Of a stretch of DNA of 64,000 nucleotides, positions 10,901 to 19,737 are shown in pieces. Origin of the DNA: Tritrichomonas musculus (Eukaryota; Parabasalia; Tritrichomonadida; Tritrichomonadidae); the NCBI GenBank assembly GCA_039105265.1, contig JAPFFF010000055.1, positions 682,001 to 746,000 of the forward strand, read 5' to 3'. How positions within the stretch are numbered: position 1 is the stretch's first letter; each line of letters starts with the position of its first letter. Position numbers and translations under genes: made by a program. Below the pieces are notes generated by a model, which ran no database searches, was not told the origin of the DNA, and saw only the letters and a program-made list of their open reading frames with translations.

Positions 10901-11163
10901 TTTAAAAGTGTCTTTAAAATAAGTTTTTTATCAAAAAAGAGATTAGAATCGATTTTGATTACGAAATCTTCTTGATTTGAGTAGAGATTTATCTCAATTT
11001 CTTTGATATTTTTAGTTTGAGTTTGCAAATAATTATATAAGTTTGGTTGTAAAGATTTAGAAGAATATCTCTCTGCTGGACAGTATAAAGGGCATTCATT
11101 GTTGCAAATACAAATTTTCTTTGAAGATTTGATAACGTAAAATAGTAATAGTAATAAGCACAT
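4936..11163 (-). CDS. Giant surface adhesin: four sandwich modules, FSxS stalk, Pmp-like region, TM anchor
   Basis: A 2075-residue single ORF. The N-terminus (MCLLLLLFYVI) looks like a signal peptide, followed by a Cys cluster (CICNNECPLYC). Four homologous modules start near residues 150, 406, 680 and 941. Each has QCGIxC, a GTxGP turn, FELYKLxYWPSxxAKRLN, GGIRxY and a (K/R)FWxYGxxxxWH segment. Residues ~1208-1718 are about 85 FSxSxx hexapeptides, a Ser/Thr stalk likely to be O-glycosylated. Residues ~1725-2012 carry GGAI/GGAV beta-helix turns (GGGGAIYINN, YGGAVFIF) as in trichomonad Pmp-family proteins. A hydrophobic helix (NIIIIMISTVAILIAIVLI, ~2027-2045) and a short tail (KVKNDSLKIKNN...) finish it: type I membrane topology. 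Role inferred: host or matrix adhesion. Confidence 0.85.
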   Translation of the reverse strand: MCLLLLLFYVIKSSKKICICNNECPLYCPAERYSSKSLQPNLYNYLQTQTKNIKEIEINLYSNQEDFVIKIDSNLFFDKKLILKTLLNSYSVKIQYEHLQLGENKIISLEPGTQVNFPDFIPIQSTKINHAKLIKESPTPVPTPEAVPISLGIKDMTITGSHTNTTKTCPSGNNVNDPAHYQCGILCKVTSGSLTCSFIGVQFALIGTFGPELGVFDISIDGQTLPQINSKSETNQQYQILYTSSELEYKQHTVIMSSVGKFELYKLIFWPSRNAKRLNMSDFTSKPSWNDQSDEIGGIRWYRNNAVNGELAKTSLRCSKFWIYGTKCKWHGNCQFQFGSVSGTFDEHHDYGEDVRRDYVMLYESDYFGISTNDFIFLKSSDTITINCIYYVAIEPPEQPQFPAAVGVSVGIAQMTISGSHTNRTQISCPSTESGVAADKLKEPSNYQCGIITCMTSGSLSYTFLGVKFEIIGTIGSQFGTFEVSIDNTITAQVDSRGDENPFSHLYMSPELEYGEHTVVMRVINGNKFEIHKLVYWPSLYAKRVNITDFYKPIKWTDQTDTIGGARSYENSGHSGTMASTKIRCKKFWIYGTQCDWHGTFYITFGSYTVQINENEQLGHDVRRDFVMLKSDEFEQYEGDFIIRDASNTITLNYIYYLEDDPPAPTPIATPAPTPTTIPISVNLAQMDRSGDSSNYNCNANDVLLDNIKYLNCDTSDLGSPEAIHCGFVCSTSVGTFTYTFKGVQFVLYGSYGPDFRTIIIDFDGEQHEVDTKKDTKEEFALLFSSNILMFGEHTVKISGKNNQKFELFRLAYWPSTRAKRLNSTEFEITDGSWKNESDGSGGIRIYSDGNDQLHKIRKTIRCSKFWVYGKKCDWHHNGHEVKFGSFLTGTIDSKQDKEEDGVILYESPDLYDKEAELSFSNEGPKTLMIHCIYYIEEPVPISVGLYQMDIEGAVNCNYDLSTNPQHINCPNESIDVTSPNSYQCGFICWTNYGSFKYTFTGVGFDLYGTYSPGYLNFDLIVDNDPAQTVNVYKDTKVEYSLIYSSHIYEYGNHTVIIKGKGNPFELYKLAYWPSLKARRLNITDLTTTGTWNRETDGVGGIRGYSTSSTARATKEITSSRIWLFGTEASWHGSATLTFGVVDTTIYQNIYHGNGISKSGLLLFDSLDIPIATDTLTINTKSTFMIQCLFYIDEPADPFPSLTPSPSISETPIFSSSDHFSNSLKFSRSNAFSGSHVFTKSNPFTETLKFSSTDGFSKSSFFSQSNKFSLSDLFSKSDGFQPSSCFSSSAEFSGTDHFTKTNEFTNTGIFSYSDKFSDSNEFTQSAPFTKSSQFSNSEKFSHSNVFSNTGQFSQSRKFSRSDQFSESNKFSSSGQFSISAEFSDSAKFSSSQKFSETEQFSKTTEFTFTGQFSKSRDFSDSQKFSSSSPFSNSAYFSSSQKFSETEKFSKTTEFTFTGQFSKSSDFSDSKEFTKSCPFSNSAYFSSSQKFSETKEFSKTTEFTFTGQFSKSSDFSDSFYFTLSKPFTHSDFFSNSLHFTETGKFSHTNQFSETGLFSLTELFSVSSGFSDSNHFSTSSQFSRSSHFSCTEQFSLTDKFSFSTQFTESASFSDSQAFSKTHDFSHSMHFTGTNKFSKTSVFTLTNAFSLTSDFTWSNKFTSTVDFTTSYKFTSTAHFSNTNKFSGTLDFSNTDKFSYSKGFSQTNDFSESLMFSASPMFIPLEEPVCTVISNNQEITLNRRCDFSDFSGNKTTIKIICSNFTDYIEKDDGAAIRIKNCDFECNKTQFINCSSINGGGGAIYINNSLIDNEHNITLEYLDFIRCKSNYGGAVFIFSPSDLCQVLINSCRFSFNEAYGQKNNNDLFGGSSLYLSAKNSNIINSTFEHGIGKGGTVKIVDTKKLMMLQSRLNVLSEEDEEERNTIHISGCVFDKDEKDDNSLFYVGQNKKNEIDVVDCDFKGNVNDKSRYIDGKLMTKNSPNIRIISCNFEHGLNYSVNTKLIKESTSNSIKRRSNANLNLSLLPKKLFNHHLNIIIIMISTVAILIAIVLIKVKNDSLKIKNNRNMNNFDDSFEIFLA
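6010..7540 (-). repeat. 18-bp coding minisatellite (FSxSxx array)
   Basis: About 85 tandem units of 18 bp encode Phe-Ser/Thr-x-Ser/Thr-x-x within the surface protein. Units are strongly diverged at the x positions, but Phe is nearly invariant (Gln-less exceptions such as FQPSSC occur). A larger block (KFSETEQFSKTTEFTFTGQF and its neighbours, near 6640-6980) is repeated at least three times, showing higher-order duplication. Because the period is a multiple of three, other frames stay open too and create spurious ORFs on both strands. Confidence 0.85.
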
Positions 11164-12746
11164 CTATCAAAGTAAATAATTCAATAGATTATATAGCTAT
11201 TAAAAACATAGAAAATTTGAGTTGTCTCATAAAAAATTATTATTAAAGAAATTAAAAATATTTTGATTGAATAAAGAATAGGAAAAAATTTACTTTAATA
11301 AATTTTTTTCCTTGGCTTTTAATAGTCTTAACGCTATTCAATTTTTAAATGACTAATTATTTGAAAGAAAAAATTATATTTTTTTTTATAATATTTTTAT
11401 TTTAAAATAAAATATAAAATTATATTAATTTTTATATAAATATATTATATATATATTTTTTAAAATATAAATATATAATATTCGTTTTATAAAATATAAT
11501 TAAAAAAAAGATATAATTATTTTTTTTTTTTACAATTTTTTTTGTTAAATTAGAGAAAATTGAAAGTGTTTTTCAAAAGTGAATTTGTTTTTTGTTTTAT
11601 ATATACTTAAAATTTATAGTATTAATATGAATAATAATCGTATATTTAGTTGTATTTATTAATAAGTAAACCAAGTTATCTGTTATATTATTGAACAACT
11701 GCTTTTTATTCCTTTTCCAAATAACTCTTTCATCAACCATTTTTTTTGAGTAAATAAATTTTCAATAATATAGTTGAGAAGTTAACACAAAAGTAAACTG
11801 TTTTTTATCTTCCAGAGGGTTAGAAGATAAAAAAATTAGGCCAATGAAACTTTTATTTTGTTATTTTTATATTATTAATTATATATTAATCATTAATAAA
11901 AAATTTAATAACTTTTTTTTCTAGAAAATTTTAAGATATGTCTAGGTTTTTATTTGAGAGAAAAGATATCAAAAATTCTGAAAAAAATCTGAATTTTTTT
12001 TTATTTTTCACTATTTTTTAAATGCTAATATCCCAACAAATATTTTGCATATTAAAATATAATTATGAATTGTAATAAATATAATTATTGTTCAAATATA
12101 TTCCAGAATTAATCATTATAAATTAAAAAAAAAAAAAAAAATTCAATGCGTATTTGGTATGAGAATATTTTAATTTTGAATACAAAAGTAAATCAAATTT
12201 TTATATCTTAATATTTTCTTGAAAAAAAAGTTATATTAACGCATTATAATATATTTATAATTTGCTACATGATATATATATATCAATTTTTTCACGCTTG
12301 GCCTATAAAAGTTAGATAAATGAAATATTATTTCATATCACATTTCGTAAAATATAAATACGTTTATCTCACTTATTTTATTAATTAAATTAGTACTTTT
12401 TATTATATAAGATTATTAATATATATATATAAAGAATAAATGCATATTTCAACAATAAACCATCTATTTAGCAAAAATTCAAAAATTATAATATGAATTT
12501 ATTTTTTCAAAACAAATAATTTTTTACTAATAAAATAATAAGTAGGATTTATTTTTTCATAAATGAGGATACAAAATCATTTTTTAAAAAATATCAGACC
12601 AAATAGCAACACAAAAAGTTATTTACATACCCTCTTATCTTCCATACATTTAAAAATAATAAGTTATTTTTAATATTTTATATAATTGATTTACTTATAA
12701 AATAAGAGTTGTAAAATTTAATAGAATATCAATTTAATTACCCAGT
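11164..12746. other. Gene-free AT-rich stretch
   Basis: About 1.6 kb upstream of the surface protein gene, dominated by A/T runs. No ORF with coding character, tandem repeat or inverted repeat pair was recognised. The adhesin promoter should lie near 11170-11230, but no clear TCATT initiator is visible there. Confidence 0.55.
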
Positions 12747-12754
12747 TTTACAAT

Positions 12755-13281
12755 CTAGGCTTTTGTATCCAGTGAACTGAGTGTCCATTTTCGACTTTTT
12801 GTAAAAAGCTGTCACTTTTTGTGGACACAAAACTGCTTTTTTATTTAGTATTTTATTCAAAGATTTGTGTTGAAGTATCCAAAAAAATTTTTATTGGATA
12901 CTTTATTTTTACTTTAATAATCTCATTAATATCAGAAAAAAAGCAATAATAAATGCTTTAAACACATGCTATTCTTAATTTTTAAAAAACCTCTCAAATA
13001 TGAATTATAAACTTTTCAAATTCACTAAGAATGATTTTGACCAAGAAGATCAACATTTGAAATAAAAAATAAAATTCAATGTAAATTTGGAGCGATATAA
13101 TTGGTCAAACGAAATATACATTCAAAATAATCAATTAAAATTGAAAGGTGTATCCAAGATTGAATTAAAGTGTCCATTTTGGCGATTTTGGATCCTCAAA
13201 TTCTCTCAAAAAATAACGAACAAAAATGAGTATCCATTGGATACTTTTTGAATACAAACTCGTTTGGACACAAAAGCCTAG
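12755..13281. mobile_element. 527-bp MITE with 8-bp target duplication
   Basis: Terminal inverted repeats CTAGGCTTTTGTATCCA (left) and its near-perfect complement (right) bound 527 bp. They are flanked by an exact 8-bp direct repeat TTTACAAT (12747-12754 and 13282-13289). The interior carries many short GTATCCA/GTGTCCA motifs and complements near both ends. There is no coding capacity. An 8-bp duplication fits hAT- or P-type transposition. A truncated copy lies at 3020-3167. Confidence 0.85.
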
Positions 13282-13289
13282 TTTACAAT

Positions 13290-13673
13290 CAAGGTTCTCA
13301 ATTTTACGGAAATGATTTCTGAGTATTGTTGTTAACTTTTTCTGTAGTAATCTTTTTTTAATTCAAAAAAATGACAATTTTTTTTTTTACTCTCAATTTT
13401 TTCAAATTACAGTAAGAAAAAGTATGTTATAGCTCTCAAATTAACTTATAGATGAATTGAGAGAAATTTTTAAATTTAAATAAATTTTATCTTTCCAAGA
13501 ATATAAATATATTTTTTTATTATTTGCTTTATATATATATATATTGTTTAATTTATTCTTTTTATTGCTTTTGTTATGGATAATACAATAACTATTTTAA
13601 AATGTATTTGTTTTGATGATTGAATGAAAAAATTATATTTTCTGAGAAGGCTATTAATTAAATTTTGATGTTT
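13290..13673. other. Gene-free gap between two transposons
   Basis: About 380 bp of AT-rich sequence between the MITE and the P-like element. No feature recognised. Confidence 0.55.
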
Positions 13674-14082
13674 ATCTAAATAGACCCTATTAAGGTGTAC
13701 ATTCAATTTTTATGTATTCAAAAAATGACAACAAAAATACAAATTTTGCAAAAATTTTACTATGAATGTTTATTTTTATTTAAAAAATATACATTAAAAG
13801 TAATAACATTTTTAAAAAATATATTTAGAATATCTCACATCTTTTTGAATCCATAGATGATTCCATGAATTTTGATTCAAAAAATCTGGCTAGTTTGAGT
13901 TAAAACTTGAAATATTGATAATATTTTGCAATTTTAAGAAGAATTATTTTATAAAATCCAAAATTCCGACGATGGGAATTTTATTCTAGATAGATCTTAT
14001 CTTTGAATACTTTACTTATTTTTTCACATCAGAAATGTTTTTTTACTCATAATTTTTCAATTGTTTATATTTTACACACTCT

Positions 14083-14195
14083 CAATTATTTCATAAAAAA
14101 GAACTCGATATTCTGAGATATACAATTATTTCATAAAACTTAACACAATTTTCTGATCATTCAAATATTTCATAAAAAACTAATTCAATTTTTTA
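14083..14195. repeat. Three ~40-bp direct repeats at the 5' end of the P-like transposase
   Basis: CAATTATTTCATAAAA begins at 14083 and 14123, and a variant CAAATATTTCATAAAA at 14162, giving periods of 40 and 39 bp. The third unit ends ~25 bp before the transposase start at 14220. They could be transposase-binding or promoter repeats of the element. Confidence 0.7.
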
Positions 14196-15162
14196 TAGGC
14201 GTTTTTCTTAATCTAAATCATGAATCAACTTTCATATAATCATATTTGGGAACTAAACCAACAGCAATCTATTCAAATTACGCAATTACTTGAAAAAATC
14301 ACTACGTTGGAAAATAATTATCTCAAAATGGAAGATAAATATCAAAAAGTTCTTCAAAATTTGAAATTAGAAAACAAAAAATTATTAGAAGAAATTGAAC
14401 AAATTAAAGAGTACAACAACAAGCTAAAAGAGGATGTTTCTAAAAAAAATTCCTATTATTTTAAATATATTAGACAAATTCAAGAAATTAATAAATTAAA
14501 AGCTAAAATAGATGACTTAAATAAAAAAATCAAGAAGCTATTAATGAATTTACAATTGAATCAGAATCAAATAAAAAAAGTGAAATATGGTATGATACAA
14601 CTGAATATTTGTTATTTAGAAAAAATAACAATGATTCTTTTGATTTATTCATACAAGAATTAATAGAAAATGCAAAAGTTTCAGTTTATGGAAGAAGATA
14701 TTAAGATTTTTATAAGACCATTTGTCTTGGATTGTACTTTACTAATACAAGCTCATATAAAGCACTACAAAAGATTATACCTGTACCTTCTATCACAACT
14801 TTATATTATTTTTCACGTCAATATTTAGGAGATTATAAAATATCACTTACTTCAATTGAAAAAACGGATTTTATTTTTAATGAATTTAAAAATACTTTTT
14901 TTCAGAATTTTGAATCATTAATCAACTGTTCATTAGCAATTGACCAAACTATTGGAATAAGAAATCCAATGTTTTTCAATAATCATAAAAAAAATAATTA
15001 TTTATGCTTATATTACCTTCAACCAATAAATAATTTTTATCCAAATGTTCCAATTTATATTGAATTTGACTTAAACGGTCGGATGAGTAAAAAAACAATA
15101 GAAAATTCAAAAAAAATTAGAGAAATTGCTAAAAATAACGGTTTTGTAATTAAATATATATA

Positions 15163-16449
15163 GGGTGAACCAAAAGCCTTTAGGTTCTCAGCATGTAGCT
15201 AGACATATTGAGTTTATTTTATATATTTATAAATAACTGATATTGTAACTAATATTTTTATATAAAAAATTTAAATTAATGAAATAGAAAATTTTTTAGA
15301 GAATGTTTTTTTCATTAAAAAATGAACTTTTTGATAAAAAGACGTTAAAAATCAAATGGAGCAAAGAGGAGTGATACATTATTACTTTCAAATGAATGTT
15401 TCAAATAGTGATATTCATTCACACTTGGTAGATGTATATGGGGAGAATGCACTCTCTTTAAAAAGTGTTGAATATTGGACTCATCAGTTTAAGGTTGGTA
15501 GAAATACCATAGAAAACGCAGCTCGATCAGGAAGACCTATAGAAATTTCTTATCGTTTCACTATTCAAAATTTAATTGAAGATGATCCTTACATTAGTGC
15601 AAGACAAATAGCTAAGATTACATTCATTCCACTAGCAACTGTTTTACGCATATTGAGAAACGATCTTGGATATAAATATAAGCATCTCCGATGGATCCCT
15701 CATACACTGACAAGTCAAATGAAAAGAAATCGTGTTACGCAATGTATTGAAATTTTGAATGCATTACGATCAGCCAAAAGGTCTCATTTTAATAACATTA
15801 TTACAGGAGATGAGAGTTGGTTCTTATACTTGAATCAACCAAAGGCCAGGTGGGTTTTAGCCGATGAAGATCCAGGTGAAATTGAGGAGCCATCAATTTA
15901 TCAAAAGAAAATTATGGTTACAATTTTCATAAGAAAAAATGGCACTTTTTTTGTTGAGTTATTACCACAAGGCCAAAAATTTAACTCAGAATATTTCATT
16001 GATTCAATAATTCCATTAATCTCCGATTTAGCTTATCCGGATGGTTATAAGAGAGGTGAAAAGAAATGCTTACTTCATTTCGATAATGCACCATCGCATA
16101 AATCTAATCTAACTAAAAATGCTCTGGCCAAATATCCATTCAAAGTATTACCAAATCCCGCATACTCACCTGATGTATCACCACTCGACTTTGGAGTTTT
16201 GGGAACAGTAAAAAGCAAAATGCCAATCATCGAAATAGACTCTGAAGTAGAGTTAAAAGAAACAATTGAGTAAATTTTAAGTGATCTTGGAGTCGACTTT
16301 TTCAAACAACTTTTCAGAGCTTGGGAAGAAAGATTGGAAAAAGTTATAAATACTGATGGATGCTACATTTAATAAAGTAATTTTCACTTATAATTTTTAT
16401 TTTATATTGTTTTTTATTTTTGGTGATCCTCAAGACTTTTGGTTCACCC
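15163..16449 (+). mobile_element. Mariner element inserted in the P-like transposon
   Basis: The 1287-bp element is flanked by TA (15161-15162 and 16450-16451). The terminal inverted repeats start GGGTGAACCAAAAG at both ends and continue for ~28 bp with a few mismatches (CCTTTAGGTTC versus TCTTGAGGATC). Size, TA target and content match the mariner family, known in Trichomonas as Tvmar1. It sits between the two aspartate-bearing halves of the P-like transposase and therefore postdates that element. Confidence 0.92.
15356..16273 (+). CDS. Mariner transposase (D,D34D), lightly truncated
   Basis: 305 residues from ATG 15356. The N-terminal helix-turn-helix region resembles the mariner pattern (VYGENALSLKSVEYWTHQF, then AARSGRP). 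The catalytic triad is visible as TGDESWF, LLHFDNAPSH and YSPDVSPLDF. There are exactly 34 residues between the second Asp (FDN) and the third (PLD), the mariner spacing. A TAA at 16271-16273 ends the frame; beyond it the same frame stays open for ~33 codons (ILSDLGVDFFKQLFRAW...) to a natural-looking TAA at ~16372. The copy therefore carries one apparent nonsense mutation near the C-terminus with the catalytic core intact. Whether the shortened protein works is unknown. Confidence 0.9.
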   Translation: MEQRGVIHYYFQMNVSNSDIHSHLVDVYGENALSLKSVEYWTHQFKVGRNTIENAARSGRPIEISYRFTIQNLIEDDPYISARQIAKITFIPLATVLRILRNDLGYKYKHLRWIPHTLTSQMKRNRVTQCIEILNALRSAKRSHFNNIITGDESWFLYLNQPKARWVLADEDPGEIEEPSIYQKKIMVTIFIRKNGTFFVELLPQGQKFNSEYFIDSIIPLISDLAYPDGYKRGEKKCLLHFDNAPSHKSNLTKNALAKYPFKVLPNPAYSPDVSPLDFGVLGTVKSKMPIIEIDSEVELKETIE

Positions 16450-17946
16450 TATATGTACTGATGCAGACACTCCCACTAATCCATGGCACACATCTATTAT
16501 AAATAAAAAATATAACCCAGAAATTCAGAGTATGTATGATTCAATTAAAAATATGCCAGAATTATCATTTTCTACAGATTTTTTTCACGCTTTAAAAAGC
16601 CAAAAAAAAAAACGTTTTTTTAGATGCAAATTATATTTAAATAAAAAATCACAGAGTGTTGATAAACATGTTGTAAGATTATATTTAGGATTAACTGTAG
16701 GAAAAAGTAAAGCATTTACTGATGAAAGTATACAAAGTGGATTTAAAGATAAATATGCATTAGAATTTTTTTCACCAAAAGTTCTCATTGAATCACTTAA
16801 ACAAAAAGAAACTATATCTTTTGCTTATTATTTGTTACCATTCACATTTTGGTATTTAGCAGATAAAGTTTTTTTTATTGGACGACAAGACAGATTGAAT
16901 CTTTTGAATATTGCCTTCTCAATTTTTCAATTTGAACTTCACAATTTCCCAAATTCAGATCCAAATGATCGTTTTTCTTCAAAAAAAAAACAAAAAATAC
17001 ATTAAAATTATCTTTTTATAGAAAAATTGATCTTATAAGATACTTGAACTCTATAGTTTGCTTAGGAGATTCCATAAAAAATAGTTCCGAAAATGTTGGC
17101 ACTGAAAGAATATCTACTAAATGCGAAGAAAATTTTTTTGGGAATGTAAGATCTGATCTTAATGATTCACTTGATGCCGATTTATTTTTGAGCATAGTTG
17201 CTAGGAAAATAATTAAAAAGAAAATTTTTTTTCAAAATAACATAGTGAAAATTCCAAATTACAAAGAAAATAATATTGCAGGAGTTCCTACTTACAATGA
17301 TGATGACAATATTGATATAGATGATAAAAAAATAATAAATGAATGCTTTTATATAAGGAAATTTGTGGTAAATGAAATTAGCACTTTTTCAGAAAAAAAT
17401 ATACCTGAAACTATTCAAATTTTAAAAGTTTTAAACATTAAACCATATTTATCAACCAATTTTTCTGAAAAAAATGAAAGTTATACATCAGGATCACAAC
17501 TTTTATGCAGATTTAATATGATCAAAAATAAGCATTACTTTTCTCAACCAAATGAAATTTAAATTTATAAAATAAGTAAAGAAAAAAATATATATTCTAT
17601 ATTTAATTTTTTTTATTTTATATTGGTAAAGATATTTTGTTTTTTTCAATTTCAATTTTGTAAAAAAATAAACTTATCAATTTGTAAAATGTTCTCTCAA
17701 AAAAATAAATAAATTTATTTTTATATTGTACGTCAATTTTATCATTCTATTCAGAAATTACATTTGAGTCATCGTATATTATATCATATTGCAATATTAT
17801 ATAAAATCCATCTTTTTTTCTACCTTTATATGGTCTATCTAAATATTTTATTTACAAAATACTATTGTAAAATAATTTGGAAAAAGAAAAATGAAGAGAA
17901 AATAATAATTTATATCATAACTCATGTTTGATTAGTCTTCATTTAC

Positions 17947-17947
<1 letters not shown>

Positions 17948-17977
<30 letters not shown>
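17948..17977 (+). repeat. (TAA)10 microsatellite
   Basis: Ten uninterrupted TAA units in AT-rich intergenic DNA just downstream of the P-like element's target duplication. Confidence 0.9.
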
Positions 17978-18053
17978 GTTTATTTACATATATATAAGTT
18001 AACTAAAAATGATTCACATTAATTTAATAGCATGTATTTATTAACTATCACGC

Positions 18054-18967
18054 GGTTCCCCTAATTCTACTAGAGGGAAGATTTTTTGTAATTTCCCCTA
18101 AAAAAAATAGGGGGAAAAATTTGAATTTAAATTTTATTTAAAAATACATAAAAATAATTGAAATTAGAGGTGGGGGAGGAAAATTTTTTTTTTAAATCAG
18201 TTCAAAATTATAATATAAATTCTTATATATATGGTAAATTAAATCACAAAGTTTCAAGATGATTGGACTGGCGCATTCCAAAATCAAAAAATAAAAAAAA
18301 AATTCTGGTGCTATATGGTCAGAAAAACAATTATTATAGTTAATTTGTTCTTAGTTTGGAATTGGCCAGCGTTTTATTTGTTATATTTTAATATTATTTT
18401 ATTTAAATATTACTATTTTTATTTGATTCGTCAAAACTAGATTTTCTTTTATATTTGAGAAGAATTTCGTAAATCATTACATATGCAATATTTATCTATA
18501 ATTTTTTTCATTTAAAAATTATTAATAATAGTATTTGAAGAAATAATAATTTTTATAATTGTTTTTATATAATAAATATATTATAATTTTTATTTTAACT
18601 TATTTTTATATCGAGATAAATATATTTTAATGATAAATAAAAACTTCATATTTAATCAAGTTAGGCATAAGATATACGGATTAAATAAAATAAAATAAGT
18701 TTTCATACATATTCTTCCAATAACAAGAAATAAATCTTTTTTTATACTGTTAAAATTGGTATTTTTTTAAATATAAAATACGTTATTTTTGGCTCCCCCA
18801 CATCTTTGAAATTTTATTAAAAATTCTTAATAAGATTCTTATTATTAATACAATTTTTGTTTGAAAAAATCATATCTTTATGATCTAAATGGTTAATTTT
18901 TCACCTCAAAAAATCCGTGAATTAGCCTCCCCCTATTTTTAATTTTTTTTTTTTTTTAGGGGGAACC
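18054..18967. mobile_element. Putative MITE with C-run/G-run inverted ends
   Basis: The left end reads GGTTCCCCTAA (18054) and the right end is the complement of GGTTCCCCCTAAAA (ending 18967). Further inverted pairs lie inside: TAGGGGGA motifs near both ends, and GTGGGGGAG (~18171) against CTCCCCCAC (~18792). These GC-rich blocks stand out in an otherwise A/T sequence. There is no coding content and no clear target duplication, so the boundaries are provisional. Confidence 0.5.
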
Positions 18968-19476
18968 AAATAGCCTTTGAATTATTAAAACAAATATATT
19001 TTAAAAAGATGATTTTATTTTCTCTTTGGTTAATATCAATTTGATCAGTCATATTAAAAAATGATGTGAAATTTATTTGAAACAATAATTTATAGATCTA
19101 CTGTTTAAATCATAAACGAAGTCACCAAAGTTCATTCAATTTTCACAATTTTTAAAATTTGTTTTTCTCAAATCTAAAATATTTATCTGAAAAAGTTTTC
19201 TTCTAATAACGTATCTTCATCAAAATTTTACCATATGCATTATTCTTCAATAAAAATTATTCTATTTGTGTTAATATTTACTGATCTGATGTTAAAAAGA
19301 AAATTTAATAAAATTTATAATTAGTAGATTAAGCAAATGCTCTATTCTAGCTTAGTAAAAGTTTTTTTTTTTTTTGTTTTTTGTTTTGTTTTGAAAATTT
19401 TTGGATGAATATGGTGCTTCATTATGAACATGCTTCTTCCTCTTTGTTAATCTATCCCTTCGGATAGCATATTCGG

Positions 19477-19599
19477 TCACAGAATGTAATTTTCAGGGGA
19501 ATTCGCATTTTTTAAACCTGCAGACACCAGAGCTTGATGAATTTTCTTTTTTGGATCAAGATCTGACACATCTTCTTCCTCAGTAACAAATGGGTTCAT
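19477..19599 (-). other. Possible short ORF (MNPFVTEEEDV...), unrecognised
   Basis: A 40-codon minus-strand frame from ATG 19597-19599 encodes MNPFVTEEEDVSDLDPKKKI and a short tail. The 25-bp block covering its start (CTCAGTAACAAATG plus neighbours) recurs near 20099-20125 on the same strand (MDAFVTEEE, then stop). This suggests duplication of a gene start, one copy rapidly truncated. No homology recognised; it may be non-functional. Confidence 0.25.
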
Positions 19600-19737
19600 G
19601 TTAAAAAAAAAGTGAAGTGAAAAATAAAATAGCATTTTACCCTCCTCCCTACAATTCGTAATTTTTTTGAGTGATTTTTTTTTATCTCCATAAATAAACA
19701 ATTTTTAAAAATTAATATAAATAGAGAGAGATTGTGC

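Larger units (their letters stand above)
14220..17562 (+). pseudogene. P/THAP9-like transposase, broken
   Basis: The frame starts at ATG 14220 with a ~115-residue Lys/Glu/Leu coiled coil. A frame change in a poly-A run near 14525 leads to IWYDTTEYLLF and an in-frame TAA near 14702. Then come KTICLGLYFTNTSSYKALQK and PVPSITTLYYFSR, resembling the SPKAY and LPHPSTLR motifs before the P-element catalytic core. LAIDQTIG (near 14935) and, after the mariner, ICTDADTP (16451) give two plausible catalytic aspartates. A further frame change in an A-run near 16985 leads to STKCEENFFGNVRSDLND, like the P/THAP9 C-terminal ELFFSxIR motif with its glutamate. The piece ends at 17562. Lesions seen: two frame changes, one stop, the mariner insertion, and a TA-repeat offset at the insertion site. 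It is not functional as it stands. Confidence 0.7.
13682..17836 (+). mobile_element. P-element-like DNA transposon with nested mariner
   Basis: Terminal inverted repeats AGACCCTATTAAGGT (13682) and AGACCATATAAAGGT (complement ending 17836) match at 13 of 15 positions. They are flanked by an exact 8-bp direct repeat ATCTAAAT (13674-13681 and 17837-17844). Removing the mariner at 15163-16449 and its TA leaves ~2.87 kb, close to the size of Drosophila P. The interior encodes, on the plus strand, a coiled coil, a region like the P/THAP9 segment before the catalytic core, an RNase-H-like core and a C-terminal EENFFGNVR motif. An 8-bp duplication is typical of P elements. Family assignment is by motif and structure, not by search. 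Confidence 0.75.
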
